Positions 11,883 through 24,289 of a stretch of DNA of 64,000 nucleotides are shown in pieces. The number at the start of each line of letters is the position of its first letter. The first letter of the stretch is position 1. Made by a program: the position numbers and the translations under genes. Source of the stretch: Neoscytalidium dimidiatum (Eukaryota > Ascomycota > Dothideomycetes > Botryosphaeriales > Botryosphaeriaceae); NCBI GenBank assembly GCA_037367355.1, contig CM074695.1:1550001-1614000 (forward strand). Direction: 5' to 3'. The notes below the pieces were generated by a model that did not search any database, was not told the origin of the DNA, and saw nothing but the letters and a program-made list of their open reading frames with translations.

Positions 11883-13395
11883 ATGGAGGATCGAAGCGGG
11901 CAGGTTCTTGCCATCAACGTCGCCTTCTTTTCGCTGACATGGATCATCATGATGCTGCGCGTCTATACACGCGCCTATCTGATCAAGTCGTTCGGCAGAG
12001 ATGACTGGTCCATGCTAGCTGCTTTGCTCCTCTTTACTGGTTATCTGATTTGCCAGCTCGGAGGCGTAGCCTACGGTACAGGACGCTACGACAAGGATCT
12101 CAGCCCAACCGACAGGATGAGAGCCCTACGGTACGCACTATCTGTCCCCACTCCACTGTCTGCGCGGTCACTGACTCCCATCCCAGGTACTGGTGGTTCT
12201 GTGAGCTCTTCTATACCTCGGCCACGTGCACGTTGAAGTGTTCAGTCGTAAGCAAAAAAGGCTCAAGCATCACAGCGAAGTGACAAATCTCACCTCTCAA
12301 TTCCTTAACATCAGGGCCTGTTCCTCCTCCGCATCGCCGTCAAGCCGGCCCACATCATGACCATCTACATCATGAACGCCGCCACCATCTTGCTCAGCGT
12401 CGCCTACTTCTTCGTCTTCATCTTCCAATGCCACCCGGTCTCATCCTTCTGGACCGTTAAGCCCAACAACGACCACTGCCTGCCTATTCAAGCCATTGCT
12501 GGCATCTCCTACGGCGCCGCTGCTCTGGGCTCCGTTTCCGACTGGACCTTTGGTCAGTCCCTTCACCACGCACCACCCCCACGTCGAACCCAACTCTCCT
12601 GACCAATATCCCTCAAACAGGCATCCTCCCTGGCTTCATCGTCTACGACCTCCAAATGAACAAGCGCACCAAGCTCGTCGTCGTCGGCATCCTCGCCTTC
12701 GCCGCCATCGGTAGCACCGCAACCCTGATCCGTATGCCCTACATCAAGGGCTTCGAAGCCACCCATGACTTCCTCTGTACGCCCTCCCCGCTCATCTAAC
12801 AAACATCGCTTCTCCCACTAACCTTTCCCTCCATGTAGACGAATCCACCGACATAGCCATCTGGTCGACCATCGAGCCGGGCATCGGCATGACAGCGGCC
12901 TGCGTCGCGACGCTACGCCCTCTCCTGCAGCACGTGCTGCACCGCACGGGGCTCTCGACGCCGTCCAACAAGCCGACCAACTACTACGCCGGCGGCAACA
13001 CGTACGGTAACAACCGCTCCCGCGGCACCGGCAATGGCTACATCCGCTCCAACTCGTACTCGCACGCCCTCGACTCGCTGCGCCCGGACACCATCACCGG
13101 CGGCACCGCGACCGTCATCGTCAGCAGCGGCGGCGACCCAACCAACGGGAATTGGAGGGACGATAGCGATAAGGGGAGCGATGAGGGGATCATCGGCGGG
13201 GGCGGGATTGGCGATATTAGGGTTAGCAAGAGCGTGCAGGTTACGAGGGTCGAGCCGGCGGAGCCGAGCCCGATGTTGTATGGGGAAGGCGCTGGGGGAG
13301 GCAGAGGTGTGCATGGGAGGAAGGTTTCGAGGATTGAGGAGAGGAGCGTGGGAGGGACGAGGAGTGGGAGGAGTTCGGATGAGAGTTTGGTGTGA
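11883..13395 (+). CDS. fungal rhodopsin-domain integral membrane protein (PTH11/SAT4-like)
   Basis: Five exons (11883-12130, 12187-12247, 12315-12552, 12621-12776, 12839-13395) give 419 aa; all junction phases agree. The start MEDRSGQVLAINVAFF was chosen because the frame upstream of it is low-complexity; an upstream ATG at 11808 is possible. Seven hydrophobic helices occupy about residues 8-290, with the family's typical motifs: RVYTRAYLIKSFGRDDWSM at the end of helix 1, YGTGRYDKDL, FYTSATCTLKCSVGLFLLRI, FIFQCHPVSSFW and DFLYESTDIAIWSTIEPGIG followed by CVATLRPLL. This matches the large fungal rhodopsin-domain family (Pfam PF20684), which includes PTH11-like receptors. No CFEM domain is present at the N-terminus. 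The roughly 130-residue cytoplasmic tail is Ser/Gly/Asn-rich. Ligand and role are unknown. Confidence 0.92.
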
Positions 13396-14524
13396 ATGGG
13401 CTGAGGGAAGAAGGCACCAAGAGTTTGACGAGAGACGAGCGCATTCTGGAGAAAAATGGGGGGAAGGCGCTACGGCGTTTTTTTAATCGGAGTTGGGAGA
13501 ACAGACGGAAAAGGGGCGGAATTTCTGCGCCCACTTGATTTTTCCTGATCGAGTTAATTTTATGGAAGGGAGGGTTATACGACGGTCCTGACAAGCACGC
13601 CAAAATCCTTTTCTCATGTCTGTTTTCTTTTTTTTTTTTTTACCGAAGGGCTTACTACAGTCTATCCTGTATATACGTACCATGGGTGTCTCAACGCCGT
13701 TCCTAATGTGTGCGTACATAGCTGAAACACTAGATACCCCAATAACCAGAGACGTTCTACAGAAACAAGGCCGGACGCGAGGGGCATCAGTACCGTCTGT
13801 GTGTTTTTTTTTCCCCCAAAAAGAGAAGCAAGAGAGAGGGGAGAGAGAGAGAGAGAGCTTGCACTATCAGTAAAATTAGCTCGGTAGGGCGAACCGGTTC
13901 GCCCAGGCCAAAGCTGTGGTGCGCACGCACGCCCTTCCCATATATCCCAACGGGAGTGGAACTCCCTTTCCTATTGGCGGGAACGCACGGCCGTATCCCA
14001 CGACGGCCACTAGTGGAGGACCGCGGGCTCGACCGGCGGGACGGGATGGAGATGTTGTACTTAACGTCACGTATCACGTGCGCGGGTATGATGTGGTCGG
14101 ATCGGGGAGCTTGAGTGTATGCCAGTTGCTATTCTCGGTTAGTATCGACATACGGTCGTGTCGTTGTGACGACATGAGGGCATGTCCGTTGAACTCCACA
14201 GTCGCCTTCCCCTCTTGCGCGATGCGCAGTGGATGGGGAGATAAGAGAGAACGACTGGGGTCTGGGAACTCCATCATACGAAGAATCTGTTCTGGTCGTC
14301 GGGTGGCGAAAATCCAAGAAGCAGATGAGTGATGATAGTGACGCCACAAGATAGAAGGTGCCATAAATACAGCGCTGATGTTATTCTGGATTCTCTTTCT
14401 GGTATCGCGGGCAAAAAGTAAATCTAATGCACCTATGCCACTCCCGCTTTTGTCCCAAAACCTCTCCATTCAGCGCCCCAAATTCAAACCCCCATGCCCA
14501 GAACACCGACAACAACAGTCGCCA
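13396..14524. other. 1.1 kb intergenic region
   Basis: Contains T-tracts (13627-13642, 13803-13812) and a (GA)n run at about 13839-13857. No supported coding sequence; the frame at 13916-14332 has no family signature. Confidence 0.5.
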
Positions 14525-14872
14525 TCACGCGACGCCCGCCGCCCTCGGCACCGCCCAATCCCTCCTATCCACCATGCTCCCCTTCGGCCTGACCCTTCTC
14601 TCCACGGCAGCCCTCTCCTCCTCGTACGCCGGCGGTTCCTCCTCCTCACCACCCGCCGCGTCCACCGCATCCCGCGACTCGGACGAGTAGTCGTACCGGT
14701 GGGGCGACGAGTACTGGGAGACGGTGCTCAGGCGCTTGACGCGGTCCTCGTTGGCCTGGCGCAGCTTCTCGAAGTCCTGGGCGAACTCACGTTCCTGCTC
14801 GCGCGCGGCCTGGCGGCGGCGGCGCAGGCGCGTGGAGAGGACGGCACCGCAGCCGAGGAGAAGGGATGCCAT
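14525..14872 (-). CDS. small protein with PPxY motif
   Basis: A single uninterrupted frame encodes 115 aa. The start MASLLLGCGAVLSTRLRRRR has a short hydrophobic stretch followed by an Arg-rich patch, then a charged, probably coiled segment (AREQEREFAQDFEKLRQANE) and a C-terminal GGEEEEPPAYEEER in which PPAY is flanked by acids. Codon third positions are strongly G/C. I do not recognise a named family, though small fungal proteins of this layout exist. A PPxY motif is the known ligand of WW domains in Rsp5/Nedd4 ubiquitin ligases; that this protein is such an adaptor is inference. No intron is apparent. A chance frame in GC-rich DNA is the main alternative. Confidence 0.6.
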   Translation of the reverse strand: MASLLLGCGAVLSTRLRRRRQAAREQEREFAQDFEKLRQANEDRVKRLSTVSQYSSPHRYDYSSESRDAVDAAGGEEEEPPAYEEERAAVERRVRPKGSMVDRRDWAVPRAAGVA

Positions 14873-16048
14873 AGATTTAATTTATCTTTCTTTCTTTCTT
14901 CCTTCTTTTTTCCAGCCCGGGAGGGAATTGGATGTTTCCCTTTTACCTAGATTCCTGGATGGGGAGCTGACTTGCGGTCTTTTGGAAGGCGATTTGTTGG
15001 TGAGATTTGAGAGATGATGCTCGAGGTAGATGGCAACGGGGGTGGGTTTAGGATTTGGCTCTCTGGCTGTGACTCGTCTCGTGCGGTGGGTGGGTGTGAG
15101 TGGCGAGTGAGGTGCGAGGTGTTTTGGATGGGAAGCTCCGTCCACCAGCGATGCTTCAACGTTTCGAGGGAAAGGGACGAGGAAACTTTATATGCTTCAT
15201 CAGAAGTATGCACAAGAGAAGAGGTAAGACATTGAAGCGAAGAAAAGAGGTGAGACAGGGGCGAGGCAATAATTAAAAGGTCAAGAAGCTGACAGGGCTG
15301 AAGAAGGTTCCATCAGTTTTTCGGGCGTCCTGGAGGACAGGCATATTTCATGGAGTTTGCATCGGCACCCGAAAAAAATCGAGTAGGGATGGCTAGGGCG
15401 TCATTTGCGTCATGCAGCGCAAAGCGTACCAACCACGAGTCGAGAAAAAGGGACCTGGGGACCTATAGTTGAGTCGGGGACCCCACATAATGAAGAGCGC
15501 CAGCACAGAGGGGACTAGGTGCGACGACGGAGAGGGCTAGATGGGGGGTTGACAGCTCAGTGACGGATCAGCACCCGCAAAGCTTCGTGGTGAATTTGAT
15601 GAGCTTGGCGGGGGTGGTGCCTGAGGTTAGGCTCGATCCGGATCGCGGCGCCATGCCTAAGTGCATCGGACAGGCATGCCTAAGTGCTGCGGACAGGCAG
15701 TGCCTGTGCAAGCTGAAATGACGCGAGCACGGTTAGGCTTCTGTCGCGTCGCAGGCCTGATAGATCCAGGTTTTGAAGGGAGATTAGTGTCATGGGGACA
15801 CGGGCGAGGCAGCTGGGCGGGTGGTGCACAGCGTTGTCTCTGGCGTTGGGCGGCGGTGGTGATGGTGGTGCTAAGGGCTGGGCTGGGCTGGGTTCTGCGC
15901 TCTCTACATTTTCGGAAGCGGTGCCTGCGTCATAGGCAGCGGAAGGCTCTTGGTCTCTTGAGCGGGCCTCTTGGGCGGGGCGCAGCGGGTGTGGGCGTTC
16001 CGGGTGCTGCTTGCACTCCTGTGCGGCGGCTACCGACACGCGAGGAAC

Positions 16049-16080
16049 CCACCGAGCCCACCGAGCCCACCGAGCCCACC
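16049..16080. repeat. (CCGAGCCCA)n nonamer repeat
   Basis: Just over three copies of CCGAGCCCA in tandem, read directly. Confidence 0.9.
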
Positions 16081-16567
16081 GCCAGGCCCAGGTCCAGCTT
16101 ACTGCAGGAGCAGTCCCGATGTCACCACGGGTGGAACCCATGCGACATAATAAGCACTGGCCCCAGCCCTCGGTCCTGGCGTGGAGGTGAGCGGAGGGCT
16201 TGGCTCAGGCGACGTGAGCAGTGAGCAGTGTGCAGCGTGAGCACGGCCGCAGTGAGCAGCGAGCACAGTATGGACATCGGTACCTCGAAGGCGCAAGGCA
16301 GGGCGTCAGGCGTCGGGCGTCGAAGAGCAGCAGCGCGGCGGGAAGGACGCGCAGCGCTGTGCCGCGGGACAGCGGGTGGCCCGTCCTCTGGCAGTCTTCT
16401 GGAGATGCCGCGATTTGGCTGCGCCGTTGTGGCTGGTCCGCCTTCTGCCTGGCCAACCGCAGCTCCGCGCGCCAGTCCTGCGACGGGCCACCCGCTCCTT
16501 CCGCTTGTTATCGTGGAGAAGCAGTGCGTCCCGAGAGAGCAACATCGCATCGCGACTTCGAGTGCGC

Positions 16568-16594
16568 CGAGCAGCAGCAGCAGCAGCAGCAGCA
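16568..16594. repeat. (CAG)n microsatellite
   Basis: About eight CAG units in non-coding DNA. Confidence 0.9.
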
Positions 16595-17274
16595 GCTCAC
16601 AGCGCCCGCCAGCACGCCCGCGACGGCATGACCGCAATCTCGGCCCAGCTGCTCTAATTTTCCAGTCCTCCACAGCTTCCATCACCGCCCGAGTGGGCCT
16701 CGCCGCCCACTGATGTGCTAATCCGTTCGCTTGGAAGGATCGCTCTCAGCCTCAGCCCCAAGCTGCCTGCGTCGTATTTCACCAAGAATCATCCCTCCTC
16801 CTCCTCAGCCATCGACTTTCTTTCGCCCAGTCCCTCGTTGCGTGCGCCACGCCCACCGGCATCCCTCCGCCTCCATCTGCTCCCCCCCAGCCCGTCCAGC
16901 AACATCCCGGCCCTGCTGTTTCGTCGCCGCCCGCGCCTCGTACCACGCGCCTGGTAGCTGATTGCCGATACCATACCCATACCTGCATTCCACGACTTCC
17001 CAAGTCCCGCACAAGCTCTTCGCGAGCAAACCATCGTGTCCGTGTCCAACGTCCGCCTGATCGCCAGGAAGCTCAGCCTCGCCGCGTTGCTCCACCCACC
17101 CGCGATCCTTCCTGCTAAAAGCAGTACCTGTCCGCCTCCCGCAATCCTTCGCGACCCGTCGACACTCTGGCTGCATGGGAACAGAGCCATATACCTGCGA
17201 CCTGTGCGAGCGCCCGCTCTCCCCGCTCCATAGATCTTGCAGAGTCGCCTGAGCGCCCCAAGGCCGTTGCGACA

Positions 17275-18340
17275 ATGGCGCCCAAAGAACAACATCAGTA
17301 CATGACCGTTAGCGACCTGAACAATGAGCACTACACCATAGCCGTGCGTATCCCTGCCGTCCCTCCCCGCTCGCAATATTAATTCTCTGCAGTGGTACTG
17401 GCGCCTCATTGCGCTCTTGGCCTCGTGGATGATCTTGGGAGGGTGAGCTGCGTCCTGTACTCTTCTGTTTTTGGTTCCTCGCTCACCAGCCCGGTCGCGC
17501 AGTTATCTCATCGTCCCTCCGCTATTCCACGAAAATGCAAAGGACGAGCTAAGATGCGAGCCGCGCATCCTGACCATCTTCGTCGTCGCTCTCCTCGTCG
17601 CCGGCTACTCATTCACTGTTCTCCTTTGCTTCGCCGTCAAGTCGATGATCTTCCAATCCGAATCCATCTTCCTGCCTGCCCTGGCTTCATCAGCTCTTGG
17701 CCTTCTCACCGTCCTCTACAACTGGCTCGCCTACGCGCATTTCCAATGGAACCGCGCCTCCATTATCGCCATCGCCCTGTCCAGCGGCATGACGTTGACC
17801 TACGGCATCTTCCTGGTCCACACTAACCGCCGCATCACACGCCTGCGCGCCCACTTGAGCTCCCGCTCGCACAACATGTGGCAGCACAACAGCACGTATT
17901 ACGAAAACTGGATCGCAAACATGTTTCCCAGTGTCAAGCGTGTTTCTCCTTACTACTCAGCCCCGCCTGATCAATACAACATGCCACCCACAGACGACGA
18001 TCTCGTCAACCAGCAGATGGCCATGCTCCTGATGAATAAGGATCCTGGTCCGTCACCAGATGCTAGCCAAAGCACTTTCCGCATCCAATTGCCCGTCGGC
18101 GAAGAATCCGACGGCGAGAACAGCCCGAACGCCCGCCGCAACCGTGCCGTGAGAAGTCCGCCGCGGACGTTGCATGAGTACTATGCCCAAACCCGGACAA
18201 GGAGCGGTAGCTACGGCCACGGGCAACCAAGTTCGAGTGATCAGACGAGGGGGAGGACAGATGCCCGAAGCGGCGGTGGGGAGGTGAGAGCAAAGAGTAG
18301 AGAGGAACGAAGACAAGAGATTGAGATGGGCTTGCGCTAA
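17275..18340 (+). CDS. four-helix membrane protein with disordered tail, unknown function
   Basis: Three exons (17275-17343, 17393-17442, 17503-18340) give 318 aa. The first two introns are only 49 and 60 nt and their phases (0, then 2) join to WYWRLIALLASWMILGG and YLIVPPLF. Four hydrophobic helices follow one another: residues about 26-45, then ILTIFVVALLVAGYSFTVLL, LASSALGLLTVLYNWLAYAH and IIAIALSSGMTLTYGIFLVH. The rest (about 170 residues) is hydrophilic, with NSTYYENWIANMFPSVKR near its start and a Ser/Arg/Pro-rich, probably disordered, C-terminus. I do not recognise the family; it looks like a conserved filamentous-fungal hypothetical protein. The splice model is the main uncertainty at the N-terminus. 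Confidence 0.8.
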
Positions 18341-19509
18341 AGAGGATAAGAGAGACAAGCACAAGCCACTTCTTTTTCACCTAGTCTTTGGATGGAGTTC
18401 ATACGTTGGATACGTTTCCTTGGAATGGCATTGCTTGGTGTTTCTTGGCTGGGGGATTGGTCGAGGTGTTTTCGGTGCACGATCTTGGGATCTTTCTTTT
18501 TCTCTGTCTCCGCCAGTTTTTGGAGGACTTTCGTCTCGATTCCTTTCTTGCCTTTGTCTGTACAGACGTATCTCCTACGTCCGGGGTTTCCGATCTCCGC
18601 AAAAGGGCTGCCCACAACAATCGCGTGCGAGAATGAGGGTATGGGATGAATCAAGTCGTTGCGCATGATATGTAGAAGGTTCACTCCATTCAAATAGTAG
18701 GATAATTTAACGTATAATGTGCAATTTACTCCGCATTATTCTTCGGCCACTTACGGTCAATCCCCAATATTCATCCGCTCTCCAAAGCGTCCATACTGGA
18801 AGTACCTCGTTAACAAGACTGAACTTATTCCGATTTCTCCCACGAGAGGATGCTGCCTACCAAGGATATCGTCTTCCTTCCCTCTCTCTGGTCAGGTCTC
18901 TCTATGGAAATGAAACACCTCATATCCCATTAAGCTAAAATTCCCCACAAGCCCTGGTTGACGTATTGGACTGGTTCCACAAAACTCATCCCTACGGGTG
19001 GGCCTCTCTTTCTCTGCCGCCCCCCCGGGCCCTAGCCTTTTGCTTAACCTGTCTTACTCCTGCCCCTGCCCTGTCATCATCGCTCACCAGACACGACACG
19101 ACACGCGCCCACATTAGCCCTCGCCACTTTTCTTCCCTCCTCTGGGTTCCACTAACTTGCGCGCTGCAACGATGCAATATTGCGTAGCGTGTGAAATTCG
19201 TGCGTACGCGCGTCCATCTCTCTCTCTCTCTCTCCCCACCCCTCTTTCTCGTCCTTCGATACGTACGCAGAGCAAGCCCAGCCCTGCCTCGCCCGTCCAG
19301 CCCTACCCAATAAAGCCACGGCCCTACCCCCTCGTCGCACATCGCTCGCTCCCTGGGCCGGCTTACCGCATAGACTGCGCAACCACTCGCGCGTGTTTGG
19401 CAGGGTGCGTGTGTGCGTGCGTGCGTGTCTCACGCGCGAGAGAAAGAGACAGGAAGAGGGCTGGGATGGAGGCTGGGTAGCGGATTAAAAAGAGCAGGAA
19501 CGTGGGGGG

Positions 19510-19548
<39 letters not shown>

Positions 19549-19992
19549 TATTCGTCCTAGTTTACTGAGTGGAATTTCAGACTCAATGCACATTTGGACA
19601 GAGGAGATATAGAAAGAGATGAAAAAAAAAACACTAGAGACAGCAAATTCTCATTGCCCTTGTCCATCAAGATTCTTTTGTCCATTCGAATAGAGAAGTA
19701 CTACCCACTCCAAAGATTAAAATGACATGTAGATGTGTTGATCCTGTTTATGCTCAAATTAAAGGGAGGAGCAAAGAAAAAAGAACGATTAGATCAACAA
19801 CTCGACGAAAGGCAAGGCAACTACTCGGCGACCTCCTCGCGCAACTACTCTCCAAGACTTTGTTGCGTGTGCGCAGCCTCCGCCTCTGAACCCCCTTTCT
19901 GTTGCTCTACCATCCTGTTCCAACCCTCCCATGGACCAAAACATCCACCAAGGAAAAAAAAAAAAAAAAAGTCCCATGCCAATCCAACATCC
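18341..19992. other. 1.65 kb intergenic region
   Basis: 3' flanks of two convergent genes (the four-helix membrane protein and the histidine kinase). Contains a CT run near 19219-19235, a long GT microsatellite (19512-19546) and A-tracts near 19622-19631 and 19954-19970. No gene seen. Confidence 0.55.
19512..19546. repeat. (GT)n microsatellite
   Basis: About seventeen GT units preceded by a G-run; read directly. Confidence 0.95.
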
Positions 19993-22900
19993 TCACGCAC
20001 GTCCACCTCCGCCCCCGTGCTCCTCCGCCGTCACCGCCGATGCACCGCCCGCCACCCCTCTCAACATCTGATGCAATGCCTGAAACTTGACCGGCTTCGT
20101 CAGAAAGAAATTAATCCCACTGTTGAGCGCCTCGATGCGGGCAGCCGCGCTCGCCAGGCCCGTCAGCGCGATGACGACCGTCGGTCTAACGCCCTCACGC
20201 TGTTCGTACCGTCTGATCTCACGGGTAGCGGCCATGCCGTCCATTACTGGCATAGTGAGGTCTACTGACGCGTTAGACTTCTGCTGCAAGGGCGAAAGAG
20301 GCGAGAGAGAGAAGGTAGGTTAAAAGCATACCCATGAGGACATAGTCGAAGGAACCGTGCGCTTGTTTGTACGTCTCGACGGCTTGGAGGCCGTTCATAG
20401 CTTCTTCGTATTCGAAGTTGTAGCGGCGCATGAAAGCTGTGAGGAGCTGTGGTCTAACGTCAGTGAACACTTTTGTTGCAGATCTGCACACCCTGGAACT
20501 GCATTCTTCCGGGGCCGGAGAAGATCAATCTTGCTTACTGAGAGGTTGATCCGGTTATCTGCGCTGCCTAGATTAGCTAACGGATAATAACGAGACATGC
20601 ACTGTTTGTAGAAAGAACGCAGGAACATACCATCAACTAGTAGTATCCTTAGATGATGCTCAGTAGGGGGGTGCTGCATGGACGTGCTGGTCACGTATTT
20701 GTTTACCAAGGTCCGTGGTATTGTATCGGTATCCTTGGTGCTATAGGCCACCTCTCGTCAAACCCAACTGCATGTGTAAAAGAGAGAGAGAGATGGGGAC
20801 CTACGAATCTGCCCGTGAGTTCGACGACTCTGACTGTGAATCTCCCAAATGTGTCGGGATCCAATTCGGACTTTTCCACTCTCTGGTGGGTGAATCCGCC
20901 TCGGGCGTACCCCGTAACGGAGAAGCCAACGGAGTGACGGTCAACGGCATCTGCTTGTCCCGGCGGTCCAGTGCCTGGCTGAGTATTTTGGCTAGTTTAC
21001 GGGGACCGCATCTGTTAAGACGGAGATCGATTTGTGTCAGGACGAAGAGCTATGACTTGAATGTAGGTACGGGTATCGACGCCGCTGGTTCGTGGGACTT
21101 ACGGCTGAGTGATAATGTCCACAACGATGTCTCCAGCGTCAAGACGCGGATCAGACCGGAGGCTGGCAGCCTCGCTTCCGTCAAGAGCGATGAACACGAC
21201 TAATGGTCTCTTCTCTGGCGACGTCATACCTCTCATTGTCGTGAGAAATTCGATATGAGGTTCGATACAAATTATCACTTCGGCCGAAAGAGCAGTCAAC
21301 ACGTTCGATACTACGGCGTCTGCTCCGAACCACTGCTTCAAGGTCTTTGTTAAAGAAAGACCAAAATCGTGCCTACCTTTCGCAATGGAGAGGATCGGGG
21401 TTTCAAGACCTTCTGGAGTCGTCGCTTCCAGTATGCAAATTGCGCGATCTTTCAACTGGGTATTAGCAAGAGGAAGGAAGCGATCCTCGTCGTCAGGCGC
21501 CAGATGATCCTTGGCTACCGGCATGCTTAGAGCAACTTTCACTTCCGTGCCTACCTGGACCTCGCTTTTTAAGTCGACCTTACCATTCAGGCCGTGAACT
21601 ATCTGGCGTACGATGCTGAGGCCGAGACCTGTGCCAGGCGAGAATGAATCCTCTTGCGAAAACGGTCTCCAAAGGCCACCCCTCAGATACTCCGTTGATA
21701 TTCCCTTTCCGCTGTCCGAAACGATTAGGGTGATCTCAGTAGCCGCGGAGTCCTGCCTTGTGCTGCGTTCCGCCAGCTTGGTCCGTAATGAAACTCGTAT
21801 ATATCCAGATTTCGTATACTTGATGGCATTGCCAACGAGGTTCATGACAACTCTTCTCCAGGCACCCGGTTGTGTCGTTACAGTCCAACCAACTTGATGA
21901 GGAATATCAAGAATGATGCGGACGATCTTGTCGCCATTCTTGTTCCCGTTGTTAAGGATTTCAGTCGGTTGGTTCATCGCTATCGGGAATGCCCGTTGCG
22001 TACTTTTTAAAGGCTGTCGCTATTGTAGTTAGCGTCTTAACTTTTTACCCACAATCGGCTTTCAGGAAAATTCACCGCTGTCGTTAGGCCAGAATTCTGT
22101 TCGATCCTGGAAAGGACACCTCGATGAATCTGGCCCGCGAAGACGGCTTCGACGACCTCTTCCGTCAGGGCTGCTAGGTCAACATCGGCTTCCAGACTCG
22201 TCGGTTCACTAAGACCCTGATTTCCTTTCTCTCCTATCAGATCTGTTGGATCTTGCTTTCGCTTGCTTGAAATTTTGGCCGATTTGGTGAAAGTGTTGAC
22301 CTTGGCAAAATCAAGGACATGGTCAATGGTGTCCAGCAGAGTCCTGCCGCACATGGCTACCGAATCTAGCATACTTGCTTGGTATGCATCGAGAGGAGTG
22401 TCCTGCAAGAACTGGATGCCGCCCAAGATTCCGTGCAGCGGACATCTCAGTTCGTGAGAGATGGATGCCACAAATGTCGTCTTTGCTCGGTCGGAAGTTA
22501 TGGCATCTAACCTTGAAAGCTCTGTCATGATGCTGTTTCCGAAGGCTTGTAGATAGATGAGATCCACGTCGGGATACAGAACACGGTTCGGCTCTGTAGT
22601 CCAGCAGAGACAGCCGGCAAACCATCTTTCACGCTGGTAATCCCAAAGTGGAAGAATGGCCATGCTTCTTGCTCCCGGTGCCACCTTTAAAAGCTTCTGG
22701 ATCATAGACCCGTGTTTGTCAGTAGATGCAGTCCTCTTCGTATTTGCACGATTACCATGGCAGTCGACAGCCTCCGAGCTGGGTGCCATCTCAGGGTGAC
22801 TGTCAGGTGCTGAGGATGGAGAGAAATCTCCGGCCGAAGTTACGTTAAAGATATGACCAAAAGGATATCTCCTGAGCAGCCGCTTGAGATCAGACTCCGC

Positions 22901-24289
22901 AAGTTCTGCACAGTACATGTCGCGGTCGTCACCTGATATACTTGCTGTCTCTTTAAGTGAAAATCCGAGGATCTCGCACATCTTTCTATCCGCCAAATGA
23001 TCACCTTCCGAACCCGAGCTCTTCGAATCGACTGTCCACGGCTGTCCAGGAGGAGAATGGTTATTTCCACCGCCATGGCTCGAAGACGTTTCGCTGGAGG
23101 ATGCGCTAGGGTTTCCTGACTGAGATTCGACTGAGCTCCTTCGATGAGGGGTATTGATGGCTCCGCCGAAAGTTGTAACCGAAGCATCGTATATTACACA
23201 GCCACACAGATCTATACTCTCGCGCATTATGTTTGCAGCACGCGAAAACATTTTCTTTGATCCCGTCGGCAGCATGCACTCCTGGAGACTCATCGTTGAT
23301 CTCTTGCGGGCTGTTGGACCGGCCGTACTCAGAATTCGCGGTCTCTTCTTGTTTTTCGGGCTCGAGTTCCTCTCGGTTGGAGAGCTCGGCCACTGTGCCT
23401 CCAGGGGCACTGCGTCCTGTGGGCCTCTCTCTGCTGTGCTAACTACTCGGTCGTAGTTGGCTGTTTGTGGTAAAGTAGTTGCGGGTTCTGGAGGATTATG
23501 CTGTTGTTCGTCGAGTGAATGGATGGATGGTTCCCCTGTAACGAACGAGGTCAAGCCATGAAGCATCTGTTCATACCGCCGATGGCCTTCCTTGGCTTTG
23601 CTAGTCTCTAGGTACGCCATGACCGTCGTTGCAAGTCCTTGGAGTGCAAGCAACTGCTCTTGCGTCAAGCCGTTCCGTGGTTCATGGCCAAAGACGCAGT
23701 AGGCCCCTATGATCGTTCCCCAGGGACTCCTCAGAGGAACACCCGCATAGAACCGGACTCCCGGCTCACTCCGAACGTATCCTCTGTCCCAGAACCGTGG
23801 ATCTTTTGCAAGATCGTTAATGATTACAGCCGGAACGTTGGACCCTGCTGTGGTAGGTTCCTGGACCATATCCCCAAGGCTGAGGACATGCTCGCAAACA
23901 CCTTTGCTCCGTGGGATTATGACGCTTCCCAACCACAAATCGTCTTCTGGGTCGGGATCTATATTCGGAAGAAGCGAGAGCGTCCGAGTTGCCTCCGCTA
24001 ATATGTACTGATATCTTCCATCCAACAGGGAGATTAATCCCCGATTAACGTCAAGGCGTAAAGCACCGAGTTGAGCGAAGGCCGTCAGTGCCGTGTCTTT
24101 GCAGGCCCTTGGAATGAAGCCTGATGGTGGCACAGTGCAGCCTGGGGAGTCCTCGACGATGCGCAGTTCGAGAGCATTGATAGCTGCCTGGTAGAATCTG
24201 CTCACCTCTCACATCAGCCAGTATCCAAGAGTCGTAGTTTGTTTCTCTTACCGGTACGTTTCTCTATCTCGAGCTGTATTGCAGTTCAT
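19993..24289 (-). CDS. hybrid histidine kinase with GAF, HisKA, HATPase and receiver domains
   Basis: Eight exons (24289-24252, 24197-22049, 22019-21103, 21011-20805, 20740-20631, 20558-20539, 20446-20332, 20261-19993) give 1274 aa. A GAF domain spans about residues 50-205 (VRFYAGVPLRSPWGTIIGAY). A Ser/Pro-rich linker follows. The H-box is ISHELRCPLHGIL with the phospho-His near residue 595. The HATPase has NLVGNAIKYTKSG, VSDSGKGIS and PGTGLGLSIVRQIV. The receiver has LLVDDN (Asp1140/1141), the phospho-acceptor Asp1186 in LMDLTMPVMDG, Thr1219 in ALTG and Lys1241 in TKPV, so the phosphorelay is intact. No membrane helix is visible, suggesting a cytosolic sensor that would signal through a Ypd1-type transfer protein. 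The first exon (MNCNTARDRETY) joins to RFYQAAINALELR. Phospho-acceptor Asp1186 is split by the last intron, whose acceptor is a CAGTAG tandem. Stimulus unknown; I do not assign a fungal HK class. Confidence 0.92.

Larger units (their letters stand above)
14873..17274. other. 2.4 kb GC-rich intergenic region
   Basis: No recognised gene. It contains the 5' flank of the PPxY gene, a nonamer repeat (16049-16080), a CAG run (16568-16594) and the promoter/5' leader of the four-helix membrane protein at the right end. Long open frames here are low-complexity on several strands. Confidence 0.5.

Noticed and set aside
13217..13226. TTAGGGTTAG, telomere-repeat-like
   Set aside because: It lies inside the rhodopsin-fold gene coding sequence and occurs once.
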